Positions 13,601 through 28,600 of a stretch of DNA of 64,000 nucleotides are shown here, one piece after another. The position numbers and the translations under genes are program-made. How positions within the stretch are numbered: position 1 is the first letter of the stretch; each line of letters opens with the position of its first letter. A model generated the notes under the pieces. The model was given only the letters and a program-made list of their open reading frames with translations. It did not search any database and had not been told where the DNA came from. The stretch is from Embiotoca jacksoni (lineage: Eukaryota > Chordata > Actinopteri > Embiotocidae), in assembly GCA_022577435.1 (NCBI GenBank), contig JAKOON010000011.1, positions 1,623,001 to 1,687,000 of the forward strand. Direction: 5' to 3'.

Positions 13601-16600
13601 GCCACTTGGGACAGTGTAACGATTTCATTTGAATTAGTTTTTACAGCTGAATGCCGAGCACCAAGTTATAACCATTAGAAAAGCAGAAGGCAATAATTCT
13701 ATCTTAAACATACCACTGAAATTAGCTGCTTGGGGGCTGCAATTACAGCTAAATACAAACACTTATTTAAACACCACACAAGGTTAAGCCCTGTTTATTT
13801 TTAGCTTCAAACTACAGTACATTGCATACATAGTGAACACAGTCTATAAGATTTCTAATTAAGATGCCACTTATGATGCTGTAACTTGATGTTGTTTGTG
13901 TTATTCAGTTCTTGCTCTGTTCAGGAATAATTTGCTCCAATACACAACTCAAGATTTTGGGATTTAAGGGGTACAATTCCTTTTGTGTCTCTTCGTGAGT
14001 CCCAAAAGAATGAAACAAAAGTCACTCAAATAAAAGTCAAGTGTGAAAATCTGCCAGAAAAGGAAAATTATTTTTAACCTGCTTCTAACATCCGTCAACT
14101 TGTTTCAAGTCAGTTGGCAGGATTTTTGAAACACTGAGGTCATAAGTGCAAATTCCTTCGAGCCCCATGCCTCAAACTTGTGGTTGTAAAGAACATGTTC
14201 CCAGTGGATAGCTACAGTCCAGCTAGATACCAAGTTTATTTATTTAACTTAGATTCCTAATAACACAAAATTTAAATTTCAGGCTTTATGAGTGTCCTCC
14301 ATACACTGAAGCACAGAGGATGTACTTCCAATGTTGCCCTCAAAAATGACGTTTTCTTTGCAGTGTAAAAAAAAAATCCAGCATCTTTGTGCTTCATCTA
14401 ATATAATTGTACACAACTTGATAAACCAAAGGATGTATGAGAACCTACAAAGAAACATATAATCCTTTGAGTGAAACGCAAACATCAACTCAGCAGCAAT
14501 ATGTGAATTATTAGAAACGGTGGCGTTCAGCTTTTAACCCAGCACATAGAAAATAAAACCACAATGAACACACTAATGATCACTAAGTGAGAGTAGCAGT
14601 AAGCGTTGTTTGCAGCCAGTAAATGAGCTCACTTGGCAGCTTAAACACACTTCACCGCTGCTGTAATACCGTCACCTGCTGAGCGGTTGCCGTAGCAACA
14701 ATCATGTAAATACCACATAGCACCGATAGCAACACGATCCATAAATCCTGCTTCAAACATGTGTCCGTCTCTCACTCACCCTCTCGCTCGCTCTCTCTCT
14801 CGCTTTTTCTTTCCGTCTTTGAGTGAAATAAATCACATCCGCACTTCTGCTGTTGAAGGTAAAATCAGCACAGACCAGACGCATCAGCTGAACGCGTCAA
14901 AACTCACCTGTAAATGAGGAAACTCGAGATCCCAAAAATGATGAGCGCTAAACCGGAACCCACAGCTACAATACCCAGAACTGGCATTTGACCTGGAAAC
15001 AGCAGGGAAAAACAGAAAAAAAGATTAGACACTCGGCTGTCCCTCACATGTTCAACAGATGTCCACATTCATGTCTTTGAAAATGAAGAAATAAAAATGG
15101 AAGCTGTGAAAAACACAGTTGTGACTTTCTCAAGGAGAACAGCTTCAGCAATCCGTCAAACCACAAACACCGGCAACAATTTCACACAATTACACAGCTC
15201 TTACGATCCTGGTGGATATTTAAAACCCTAATTACACCACCTCCTGTAAATCACCAGATAGGCTGATAGTCATAATTAGAGAAATATAATTTCTAACACT
15301 AATCAACACCAGAAAAGGTTTCACTTCGCCATCATTTATAAAACAGTGAACTGAAGATTTCTAACTTACTAGCAATTAAAGTCTGTGCCGAGTTCAGGTT
15401 TGGGTCAAACTGTAGAATAAAGTCAGAAAACACAGTATTTTCTAAATTTGAACATATTTCCTCTCAGTGGATTTGTTTGAACTGAAGTCACGCTGACAAA
15501 GAATGACCGTTTGTCAGGATTGTGCTCTTTTACGTGTAAATACAATAAAATAGAAATCCATAAGAGTTACGGAGGAAAATTAAAAAGAGATAATAAAATG
15601 GATATAAACTTTCGTATTTACAGAGCTGGAGTCAGGACACATTTAGTCTAGCTTTGCATAAAGGGGGAACAGCTCGCATGGCTCCATCCAAACTGTTTAT
15701 CGCCACGCTAGAAACTCTGAGAGGCAAAACTGAGGCACAGTCCCACCTGGGAACGATGCAGGGATGTTTCAGTGTGATGTTTTTTGGGGTTAATTTGTTC
15801 CCCAAATGTTCTTCTTCAAAGTTCATTAATGTTCTCATTACTTTTCAAAAACATTTGTATCGTGTTTTTAAAGTACGTTATCCCAGAAAATAATAATTCT
15901 GGAAACATTAATAAAAAAAAGAAAATTTTTAAAAAACTTGCTATTGAAAACATTTCAAGAATTTGGGATTAAAGTTCTGACAATTTTATGAAAAACATTT
16001 TAAGAATGTTTTGAGAAGGTTATCTGATTCCTATTCTGGGGGTGGTGCTAATGCTAATGCTACAAAACTAACATGCTCACAGTGACATTGGCCTGATTAC
16101 TGCACCAGCTGAAATATCCAGAGAGGATATTACAATTCATGCTAAAAATTAACACCAATTCACTTAAACTTTATTGAAATTAAACTGTATTAATCCCTGT
16201 ACAGCTAGATTGTATGCAGCAGCTCCTCACCCAGATCAACAGATACACTTGATAGTTAAAACATGAAACGCTCTCAGCTTTGAAAGAAATCAAGGGCAAC
16301 CAACTTAAAAAACTAAATGGAATTGTTGAAATATATAAAATATTATAAAAACTATAACTAAACAATGATCAAAAAGGATAAACATGTGAACCAAATGTAA
16401 TGAAATTCCACACAACAGCTGACATACTAAATATGTCTTTGTCATGGTGGTGCTTTAGGAAAAGGATCATTAGAAGTCATCATTCAAGAACCATAAATGT
16501 CTGTCCAAAGTTTCAAAGGCAACCCATCAGACAGATTTCACGATATCACAGTTTTAAACGAAGTGCTGGACTGATTGGAAAACTGAGCAACACCGACACA

Positions 16601-19600
16601 CTGCGTCACCGACAGCGAGAACGAACAGTCTGTTCATCCGCTCAGCACCGCTGCAGCAAGTGTTGCTGTGTAGTATGCGGGCACAGTTTCTGCTCACCAT
16701 ACAGGCATGATGGCACGAAATCTGGCAACTTCTCCATGATGACAACACATTTCGATAATGCACCCGTTGAAGCCGCGCTCTGATGACCTCTCTGTTCTAT
16801 TAATTGTACGTTTCCAATGCTTGTAATTCACTTCTTTTATCTCATTCACTTCATTTAGAAATTGTGTAACTGTTAATATATTTTTGCAAATTCCTGAACA
16901 TTCATTGTCCTCTGTGCTGAAAGCGACACTGGGGAAGTCGACATCCAAAATATTTGCAGTTGGCTTCAGACCTGGGGACGGAGTCAGATTTATTGCTCCT
17001 CCACTAATTGTCCTGTCTTCATACCAAAATAGGTTTATAATTGCAGTGGTTCCTGCTCAGTTTGTCATCTGTAACGATCTGTAAACTGTCACTGTTCATA
17101 CAACAAAGACCACTTCCAGCACTTATCTTTTACTGCTTATCATTCCAGCATATAATACACTTCGCTCTTTCACTTTATTGGAGGAGTGAGTTGGGATGAC
17201 ATGAAAGAAAAACAAGCCATTTATCATCGCAGCAGCAATGGAAATATCCCCTGCCCTGTAGAGAAGACAGTGATAATAGAAACAATGCATTAGTGCACTG
17301 TAATATCCAGCTGATGAGCAATCCTATCTCACCCAAGTCAAGAGAAAGAAAATGCCGTTCAGTGCGAGATCATTTTACTTTATGTCAATGTGTGTGAACT
17401 TCTATGTCATAATTGTTTTCAGGAAATCCGCGTGTCCATTGGTCAACCTCGATGTTGCTTGTTTGTTGATGACATTTCACCTGAGAGACGAGCACAATCA
17501 TCTGCAGGCAGGTTTCCACCCCGGTAGAAGGGTTACGTGTTTGACTACATTCTGATGGATCAGGCAGGAGTCGCCATACCGTCGTTGCAGGAGGGGTCGT
17601 CTGTGGAGAAGACACATGGGGGGTTATCCAGCGGAGGGCCACCACTGGGCCAGTGTATCTTCTCTGTCTGGGACCAAACGATCTCTTTGTTGGTTCCATT
17701 GTAGTAGGCAACGAGCTGCAAACAGAAGACAGAAACAACTTAAAGAGGTGGATGAAAAGATACCTCAGAAATCTGTCGTTTTTTTTCACACAACAAAGAA
17801 AAACTACTTTGATGCTTATACAACGTACGTCCCAAAATGGAACAATATTCTTTTAACTAATCTAACAGATAATATTTTACAAAGGCTTTGATCAGAATAG
17901 TTTCCTGTATCACAATTTTTAGACTAAGTTATTTAATTACTTTCGATGCTTCTCCTTCTCTTTCCTGCTAAGTGCATGTGACGTATGCAGTGGATTTTAT
18001 TATTTTCGTTCTTTTGCTAAAATGGTATTTCTCCTAAATGTGGTCTTTTTTTGAGGCACGTCTTGACATTGGAGATGTAATGAATTGGAATCAAGGCTCC
18101 ACACCTTAGAAAACAACATATTAGGTCAGAGGGACCAGTGTGGCCCGACCCAACGTAGTCCCTGGTCAATTGCAACCAGGAAGTGAAGGCAACTGGGCGA
18201 CAGTACGAAGGAAGTATAGCCCTAAAAATGTTCCCACGAGTCTGATTCTGTCGGATCTTTCTTCCTGTTAATGGGGGAGTTTTTCCTCCCCACTTTTGTC
18301 AAATACTTGCTCCTGTCGTAATGTTTTAACTGTTGGGTTTCTCGCTATAATATTGTGAGGTCGTGGCCTCAGATGTGCGTGTTGAGATGAAGCGCAATGT
18401 GAATACAATTTTATTGAGTTAAATTTGTGAAATGGAAAAATACAATAGGTGATTGTTAAGTTAAATAGTGACAGGACATGGGAAATTCTAGGAAAGCAAC
18501 TGCGTATCATATTCACAAGGACCATTATTCTTCTGGGATGTATTTGCTTTAAAACTTAACAGTGGTTTTGCAGCTGAGAACCAGAACTGGTAAAACGGCT
18601 CAGACGTGAGGTCTTAGCTAGGAACAAGTGTATTTTGACATAATTTTAATAGTTTGGAAAATAGAGCCAGACGCATACAGTAGTTGTGGTTGCAGATTTG
18701 TATTTCATGGAAGTGTGCCCCTCTAGTGTGACAATATGGTCAAATAATTAAGTCACAATCAATGAGAAAGCATTTTTATATCTTAATATAACAAAACACA
18801 TATGTTGTGATTGCACAATAAAAAATAATTTAAAGATCAAAGGCAAATTATTGACATTAATTTTGAAAATAATATTCTGGTGTTGTACATCCTGCCATTT
18901 CTGTGTAAAAGATTTAAGTTAAACTCCCGAAGGAACTGCAGCCACACGGGCAGTATTCAACTAACTTCCTGAATAGCTCATCTGTGAGAGCTTTATTTTG
19001 ACGGTACAGCATCTGTTGTCCTGCTGTGAAACACGACTCCTGTGTTTCCCTATAGCTGGAGTTTTTTTTATGTTTTCCACCCCTGGTCCCAACACGTTGT
19101 GTCTTCTCTGCTAAAACCTCAAAGGCCGTCACCCCCAGCTGAAGGTCATCAAAACGATGCCGAATGTAATGGGTGAAGGGGCAGAGGCCGCAAAGTCTGA
19201 AATAGCTCAAGTATTTTGGTTCTGGGGTTATGTTTACTGCACTCCACTGCCAATAAATCTCCTCCAACAATTCACTTCATCTGAAAATATGTAGTGAAAA
19301 TACATAAATGACAATATTTGTACCGCGTGGCCAAAAGTTTGCAGGTACCTACACACTACACATATGTAATGCTAATCTTTTTATGGACCTTGCTTTCTGC
19401 CAGTCTCTCGCTAACTATTGCCACAAACAAAAAATAACACTGTATGCCGAAGAATTAAAGGGCAAATCTGTTAATTTTACACATTAAAGTTTGGTCACTG
19501 GGAAGTTCTCCTGCCTGCGTGTAATGTTATATAAAGCTTTTTGTGTCTCCAAACACAAAGTCAGAGTTAGCATCTCAAGTCCAACTGTTGGCAGTTGCAT

Positions 19601-22600
19601 TGTGGGTAATGTATGGCGCCAGGATTTAACAAAGAAGAAGAATGTGTGGAATGAATAAACAATATCTGCTGTTTTAATGCATACATTTCTTGAATTCGTC
19701 TTTGAATTATGTTTTTTAAACTATCCATGATTAATCTGCTGTTCAAGAAGTGAAATGCTGAGTTGAAGGATTTCTGTCTGAAGACGGTTGTGTTACATTT
19801 CAGTAATTCATTGTGACCATAGCAATGTCAATTGGACTGTTCTTCATTATAACACTTATACATCTTTAATTTTGTCATGCTGGAGTCTTTTTCCATAATT
19901 AGTAACATACGTAGTCACGAATTTGATGGATCATTGGGAAAAGAAGAAAGTTTTAACAAAGAAAACAAACAATACTTAATATATATACTGTATATATATT
20001 CAGCAATCCATCATAATGAATTAGCCTCGGTCATTTCAATGGATGGATATTTTTATTTAGAAAATTAAATTCAGACATTACCAACTAAACATTAAGTAGT
20101 CTGAGATTCTGAAAGCAGAAACCACTCCTGTGATGTTTTCAATCAGGCTGCTGGTTACTCGGGTCAATTGGCCATGTGAATCGACCAATTTAAAAGCCAA
20201 GGATAAATGAGACCAGGAAGTCCCGCTGACAGCCTCTGAGGACCGCTATGAAATTCTAACTGAAGTCAAATGAAGCTGACCCACTTCTCCTACCCTCAAA
20301 AAAAAAAAGCACTGGAACATTTCACAGTGTTCGCAGAGCACAATATGCACGCATATTTTCATCGGACTATGAGGGATATTTGAGGTTTTATGCATCTTAT
20401 CATTAGAGAAGTCAAAATCCCAGAATATCTCACAGGTAATAATATCCACTCTCCGTACATGATGTTGAACATTTGATTTAACTGCAACTACCACAAGTAG
20501 ACAAGCAAAGGTTGTGGTTTTAAACTACACAGTTAATTATGGAGCAGAATTTTAAGAAAATACAGTAATTAGGGGAACATGAAGTGATTGTCAGTAATTA
20601 TTCTGTTTAAGCCATTTTACACGGACTCAAAATGACTCTTGGAGGAGTTCATAAAGAATTTTCTCACTGGGATTATTGATAACAAAGACTGTTTTGTAGG
20701 AATCACATGCAGTTTTGTTTTTTTTATTTAAAGACCTACTGCATGCAAATTCAAAGCTTTCCAATATATATATATATTTTTTGTTTTTATCAATACTGCT
20801 CTGCTTTAAACCTTAGTAAGAAAAACAAAAGCTTGTACTGAGCTTGTACTTTGATTAAAAGCCATGAAATTAAATAAATAATTAAACAAAAATAACAATT
20901 TCAAAAATCTACTTTTTGTTTCCCCTGCTGCACTGTTCCACTGTCTACAGGGCCAGGTATTACACCTCAGCCTTTCTTGTTTTGGAGTTGTTTTTTGGTT
21001 TAATTACACAGCAAACAGTGGAGAGATCAGAAGAAAAGAGGGTACAGAGAGTTGGGAAATGACGAGGGCACAAATGCCCCCGATTGGACGCACACTAGGG
21101 AGGATGCAGTTCACGGTCAGTGTCTTAACCCCTTGATCACCACTATGGCACAAAATGGGTTTTGTAGAAAAATATGTTTATATTTCTGAAAAAGGGTGTT
21201 TAAAAAAAGTGATTGTTGATAGTGAAACTCGGGTAACTCCAGTAACAGTGTGCATACTGAAAAACCTAGCACGCAATAGCAAGAGTACCGACTAAGTTGC
21301 TTATCAGCTTAGTCCATACCCGACAAACAAACAAATCTGCTTATGAATTTATTCATCTGTGTGCCATTAGTTCATGTTATTCCACTATCTATCATCACAG
21401 TCCAAACGGAGGTACGTTAGAAAATAAATACATGTGAATGTTAACACACGTTTCTCTGTGAATCAACTCATTCTGCCAAAGTTTTGTTTGACTATACACT
21501 CTGCAGTATACATAAAAACTCAGTCCAGTAAAGTGTAATTCGATTTTAAGGTCTTTAAAACAACAAAAACATCAGCTCTTCTGCTGAAGGAGGTGCTGAG
21601 TAAAAGCTAATATTAGGGTTTGTTTTGCAGCTTTTGATGCACCAACTTCTTTTAAATATGTTCCTTCCAAATATGAAATCCTATATCACATTTCAACAGA
21701 CATTTACTTTAAAAAGGAATGTTAAAGGTTCTTTTAATGCACAATGTTTGTGTTTTTTTCTCACTCCAATTACTGAAAATGATTGGCTTCTTTGTAATAA
21801 ATTCGAAACTGGAACTTTCTTTTATTTGGCTACAATATAAACTGGCAGGGAGACACTGAGTCAACGTTAAAAAAAAATTGTCTGATTGATTACTTCAAAC
21901 TTTTGAGGTAATCTAATGTTTTTCAGTCGAGTGCCCAATCTCCTCCAATATCAGTCACAGCCTCAGTGAAACAGTAAATCCATGGCCTACCCCGTACTCT
22001 CCAGTCTCCTGATTGGTCATCGCCCACAGGTTGACATCGATATTTCTGGCGTTTTTGTCGTCTGTAGAAACAAGTCCTGTCACTCCTGAAAACACAAACA
22101 ATAGCCACATTACAGGTGTGACTGCGTATCATAATTCATGGTCTTTATACAAACCAAGATTCAGTATACAAAAGAAGTTGGTTTTTTTAAATATTCAAAC
22201 AATTGAAGACAACAGTTCTTTGTAGTTTTCTAAAGTAGTTGACAAATAGCAAACCACATATGCAAAGCACATCAGATAGACTCACAACTGTAACTGCTTT
22301 GTGCATCAATGAAATTTCAAATGGATTTCTATTGCAGACAATAATGTTAGTACCACATTCGTTTTTAGTATAATCACAATTTGCAGAGGAAAATTTCTGC
22401 TATATCTTTATGTTATAATTATTTGAGAAAAGCTCCATAAGGTGCTTTTACACTGAGCCTTCGTCTGATCAGAACTACTGTATATTGTAATTTGTTCACA
22501 TTTTGTATTTTTGATGATCTGTTGCTCTGCTGTATGAAGTCATTCTTACAAATAAATACACTTTGCCGACATTTACTCACCCCAGAAATTGCGGTTTTGC

Positions 22601-25600
22601 GTCCTCATTGTGATGTTAATGCCGTCATTCTGGGCTCCACCCTCTGCCAGTGTCTCCTGTAAGGCCATTGCGTACAGCACAAAGCCATCGTAGAAGCTGC
22701 CGGCGATGTAGTCCATCTGCAAGAAGAGAGACATCAGGTTGGCCAATCACTGACGACAGGAATTTGTTCATGACTCAGGGTTTTAAACAATGACCTTAAT
22801 AATGAACTAAGATAAATATTTAAAAAGGAGAACATGCGTATCTCTCTGAACAACAGCTGTGCAATAAAACGATACGATTTCGGAGAGCACCAAATACCAA
22901 CTAACACGCCAAACAAGTTCAAAAAGTGCAGACGATTGTACCTTTGTGAAACTCACACACGGCATGGGTGAAATGAAAGCGTCAATAAAAGAGGTATTAA
23001 TTACTAACATAACTATAAACATCATTCATCAGTGCTGACAATCACAACACAACAGCATACTTTTCTGCTTATAATATCCTACAGAAGAATAAAGAGGTCA
23101 TGATGCTGAGCAGAACTCACGAGGACTTCAGAGTCGATAACTTACCAATGAAGGTTCCAAATGAACACCAAAATCCCTCTGGGCTCTGGCATGGAGTTTT
23201 CTCTGAAAGTCTTTGAACTCTGGATTATCAGGAGGCCGGTAAGTTATGACGAAAACAGACTGGAGGAGGCACAGAGAGGGAAAAACATGAACACAACTGC
23301 AGCTTTAGAGATATCATGGGACATATTTGTTAAATAAACCAATGTGTCTGAATCCCAAACTCCAGCATTTGGAAAATAACTCCTATCAACACCTCGTGAG
23401 AACACATTCTCCGTATGTTAAGAAGATGTGCTGCGTGAGGAAAATGTGGACACACCAGATACTGACTGACTTAATCCCCAACCCCTTAGCAAAAATGCAT
23501 ATTTAAAGCAATATGTGAATTTTTTTTTTTCCTCAGACTGTAAAATAAAATGTCTCGGATAAAACTGCATTTTTTTTTTTTTTTTTTAGAATGGCCTTTT
23601 ATTGCGACCAGTTCTAGGCACACCTGTGCGGTAATCATGCTGCTTAATCATCTTGATGTGCCACACCTGAAAGGTGGATGGATTAACTTGGCAAACTAAC
23701 ACAGATTTTGACCAAAACAAATAAACCTTTAGTGTGCAAAGAAGCCTGAGCTCAAACAATTAACAAAAGTGTTGCATTTACATTTCTATGTAGCACATTA
23801 TTCTTGTTTTCGTTTGCTCAAAATATTGTAGCTTAGTTTTAATGGTCAATGTTAAGACCCCAGCTAATCCCAAACTACACACTGGAGTCAATTAGACTGT
23901 TAACGGTAAATTAGCTTTTAGCAATCTGACAGTCAAGGCTCATGTTCATTTCTGAGCAAGTGCTGCTCTATAACCATAGTTCCAGAAATGTCAAACATTT
24001 ATGATACCAGAAACAGAAAGACACCGGTACTGACTGTAAACAACAGCTTCGTTGCGTAATACCCTGCCTCGAAAAAATACAAAGTCTGTTAGCCATCGTA
24101 AAATATCCCCAAATGTCTGTGTAGATACTTAGCTTTCACTGAAATTGAACATGACTGTGAAATGAAATAAAAGCATGCATAATAATGCATAATGTATAAA
24201 AACATGCATAATATGTGGTAAAATATAAAATTAGTGTGAATAAGAAATTAGCCTATATTTTAGAAAAGTAGAGTACAGAATTTACTGATGTTTAAACAAA
24301 CATCAGCACAGTTGGTTGTGTTGTTTGTTTAAATCTTTGCACTATTGTTTAGTTAGTTTAATTCAATATTATTCTATTTTTATTGTATATATTGAGCATT
24401 TTTATATTAATATTTTTTACTCTGTTATTTTTATTGCTTTACCCTGTATCTATAAATGCTGCTGTAGCAAAAAAATATCCGCCTTGCGGGATTAATAAAG
24501 TAAGTGTCTATCTATCTATCTATCTATGTTACCGGTATCATTGTCTAGTTTCAATGCTAATCGATGCTCTCGTTGCGGTGTTAGCATGCTCCTTTCTGGA
24601 ACTTTCTAGAAATGTCACCATCTTAAAACAAGACACTAAATGCATCAGTCCATCGAATGTATTTCCATTTAATTTGACAAATTCTCTGTTGATTTGTGTT
24701 AAATAACTCCACTAGAAAACGTTGGAAACCCTTTTCGGATAGTTTTTTGAGTTCAGAAGTGAGTTATTAAGATTTTGGCAAAATAACAGCCTCATTAGTC
24801 TGAAAGACAGAAAACAACTTTTAAATTGCATAGAATCATAAAGTTTACCAAAAAAAGAGGAAACTATCTGTTTTGTGAAATGACAAAGATACTTCAGGTC
24901 CTGCAATTAAAGGCTGACTGAGCGTGTAGCAAACAGTGTTTTCACTTATTTCATATGTAGAAAATGTTGGTTATGAATTGCTGTAACATCACAAGTAGCA
25001 ACATTTCATCTTTAATCAAGTGTTTGGATAGAAAATATTCAGCCAGACATTTCCGTGCAAATATTTACCTCAACTGATCTTTAATTTTGTTGATATTGCA
25101 GTCACCAGGACACAATTTTGCCATTTCTATGAAATCTTTCAGCTTTGCTTTCCACTGAAAAGCTATAAATTATTTGTTATGTTACCACAGTTATTGGAGG
25201 CCCATCACAAACTTCCACAAGTAATTACTGCTGTCGAGGAAGCACGTTGCCATAATGAGCCCTGTTATGGCCTGCAGACAAATTAAGGACTTGCATAATC
25301 AGCAAAATCGGAGCCAAGATTTTGTTCTTTAGCCAAGGTTAAGAGCAGTTCATACTGAGATAAACAGATCGAGATCGCTGTGTTTAATGCTAAAGCTGAT
25401 AATACCAATTAATTGTATCAACACTGCAAAGAAATTGTTAAAATTGCTTTCTTCCTGAAATAAATCTAATTCTTGTGTATAAGATTCATCAAACCAATAA
25501 AATCACTATTTTTTTTTTTTTGTTTGGATTAAAACTTTACTTTTGCTGTACAAAACAGAACAACTAAGAACACATTTCCAAATATGTAAAGATGAAAAAG

Positions 25601-28600
25601 TGAAATGCGTGAGGAATTATGTGTACATACACAACACTAAATCACCTATGTCTTACAAATGGAATGCATAATCAGACATTAATTTCCCAACTAATTCTAA
25701 GCATTTTTGGGCACACTTATGGTATGTCCATTATGGCAAAAGTTGCTATTATAAATATAGTATTACGCTACATTTATATTCCAAAAGACACTCTCCTTCA
25801 AAATGGTAAATACTTGAGTTAAGGAAATTAAGAAAGCCAGTGTGACATTTAAGGAGACGAGTGACACAGCTGTGCCTACTTTCTTAGTTCTCAGTGCACT
25901 AATTTGTTGGGCTAAATGGCTTCCTGTAAAAACACATCCCCTCATTCATTAATGTCATGCAAGAATTTCACTCCCTAAAGTGGTTGAAGGGGTTGGGGTT
26001 GGGGTGGGGGTGGTTCGTGTCCTCTGGGACTAGGAGACTCACTTTGCCCACCCACTGGCAAAATTGACGCAATTTCTTAAGCTTATCTCTTATGGCTGTC
26101 ATTACATGAAAGCTTCATCTGCTTTTACTTTCAAGTGAAACACTTTGGGTAATATTTACTCAATTCAACAGACAAGTTAATTGAAACTCGGTTAGTACTA
26201 CTTAGACTTATGTCAGTCACAGACCACCACTTCTCATGCCAAATGGTGCTTATTTCCAATTGCAGAGCAAAGGAAACAGTGACAGCTCACATTCAATGAA
26301 AACAAAATGTAAGCATACACTGTACATGCATGTGTATGTTCTGTGTTTATTGTACCTTAAAGACCCCAATGGGATTGGCCCAGTCAGACTCAGGGTTGTG
26401 CCATGGTTTGCGATCCGTCAAGCTCTCAGCAAAAACATCCAGGTAGAAGATGGCGTAGTTTTCTGGGTCTTGGATCTCGCTTTGAAACAGTTTCATGATA
26501 TTCAGGAACGTCTCCAGGGGTCCGCAGATGTATACGACTGCAGAAACAACCAGAAAAAAAAATAAAGGAATTTATCTTGAAATATTGACATATACATTTC
26601 ACTGTAATAATGTCCTCCATACCAGGCTAAAACTTCACAAACACACTGCATCAGATTAGGTGATTATAGTTATAAATTCTTATGGCAGAACATGTTAGTC
26701 ACCAGCTAAGATATGTCATTGGAAAGGAGGTGCCAGAGACCAGGGACTGTCCTTTGTAATTTAGGCTGTCTTTCACTTCACTTCACCTCTGTGCTTCGAT
26801 TAGTCAAGTTGTAGAACTCCAGACATGCTACTCCTTTTGTCAGGACGCCACGAGGCGTCCCGGACGTTGCATCTGTTGTCATTAACTATTACATTACAGA
26901 GGAAAAAAAGGATCAATTGATGGACCTGAAACTCTATATCTTCCAGATTCAGGCCATTTTCAGGCCAATATCATGTAAGTCTACAACCCCGGTATTACTA
27001 AGTCTAATTCTGAAGCTAAAAAATTTTGATTTTGTAAAACAGGTAAAAAAATAATAATTTTAGCATGCTTTAAATCAACATATGTTGAGAATTAGAGCAC
27101 TTAAAGGTCCCATATTGAATAAATTCTATTCTATTTTTTTTTATTATAAAGCATAAATACTGTGAAAGTGTCAAAATGCTCAATCCAAACAACCCATATT
27201 CAACAACTCTGCCACTCGGACTTTTGTGAGTTTATGATGGCACAGTGAGTTTGTGATGTCATTAACTCACGCTCATGTCAGACTTGAACACGGCCCAGTA
27301 TCCAGTCTATCTGGATGATAACACCAAGCACTCATTCTGTTGCGGAGCTAGTTAGCTACAACACCAAAGAAAACCTGAGGTAAGCCTGGAGGTTTGCCAC
27401 TCAGAAACAAGTCAGCCAATCAGAAGAGAGTCATTGATACCAATGTGCCTTAAAGAAACAGACACAAAACAGCCTGTTTTTGGTATAGCTCCAAAGAAAA
27501 GCTTAAGATAGGAGATATACCTATATTGAAATTGTTTTAGGTATTTAATATCACAGAAATATCTTCATAAGGATATCAAGACTGCAAATAAAACATTGTA
27601 AAAGTGTAAATATGGGACCTTTAATAGTAGCCAGACACTAGTTGAAGGATACATTTTACTTCTACAATGAGCCATCATGATTATTTACACTGAACAACTT
27701 GCAACTGCTGTATATACATTAATAAACTCCAGTAATAAGGTTGCACATACATGCAGGGCCAGTTTACATCAGGCACAAACAAGACAAACATAGACTGGGT
27801 GATTGAGACCAAGTGGACGACTGAGAGCTTGTAAACTCACTGGTCTGCAGCTTAATGGTTATCTGAAGAGGTGGGAGGAGCCACTGGCAAGTGGGTGGGA
27901 TTTTAGTTTCTTTAATAGTCCCGTCTCCCCTCCTCGATTTGGTTGTAGCTCACCCAAATCACCAAATTTCCCATCAGCCAGCTTGGTGTTGATGTGTTCT
28001 ACCCATTGGCTGTATAAAAGTGGACGTAGCTTCTGGGTCTGAAAAATGAGGCCAATGTGGAAGCGCATTAACCTGCAATACCACCACGTTCCACTAGATG
28101 TTGGCTCCAAAAAGCCTCCGACTCCATAGACTCCGGATCAACTAGTCCCATACAATTCGACATCAAAAAAATTTCTTCACGATTTATTTTGGTTTTGCTA
28201 ACTAAAGTCTTATTGGTTTGATTGACAGGCCTGTGATGCAGTCAGATTACGGATATCAATTGGTAGGACGTAACATTGCCAGGTTTACAATCAAATCGAC
28301 TCAGATTTCACCGCTCCAAATATGGTCACTTCTGATTACTTCTGCTCTGAACTAGCAAGATGCCGCCGGCCAAAATCCGAACTCGAGGCTTCATAACGGC
28401 CGTTCACAAACTAATAGATGACGTCACTATTGGTTGGCGCTTGGTTCTACCTCAGCTGTGACGATGTTCAATTTCAAAACATCCACAGTGAGCTGGGACG
28501 AAGTATGGGCCTAATACTGGGAATCTGACAAAAATCACCTTTAAATCTGTAACTTCTTTCATTTGTATTTTTTCTGAAAATTATGTAATTTGCATGCATC

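Larger units (their letters stand above)
7438..14907 (-). other. npr2 intron 7
   Basis: 7.5 kb intron. Holds an (AACCAT)-type simple repeat at 9597-9713 and a (CCA)n run at 11421-11450. The middle, about 11.9-12.4 kb, is strongly AT-rich. No coding exon fits the npr2 phase here, because exon 7 joins exon 8 directly. Confidence 0.75.
23260..26355 (-). other. npr2 intron 2
   Basis: 3.1 kb intron with a repeat fragment at 23586-23705 and a LINE-like 3' tail at about 24300-24526. The remainder is AT-rich with no recognised element. Confidence 0.7.

Noticed and set aside
16400..16783. 127-codon plus-strand open frame
   Set aside because: It overlaps fragments of a common fish repeat and its predicted protein has no coherent motif.
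18914..19270. 118-codon minus-strand open frame in npr2 intron 5, cysteine-containing near its end
   Set aside because: It starts at TTG, not ATG. I recognise no similarity and it has no splice context in the npr2 phase. Most likely chance or an unrecognised decayed repeat.
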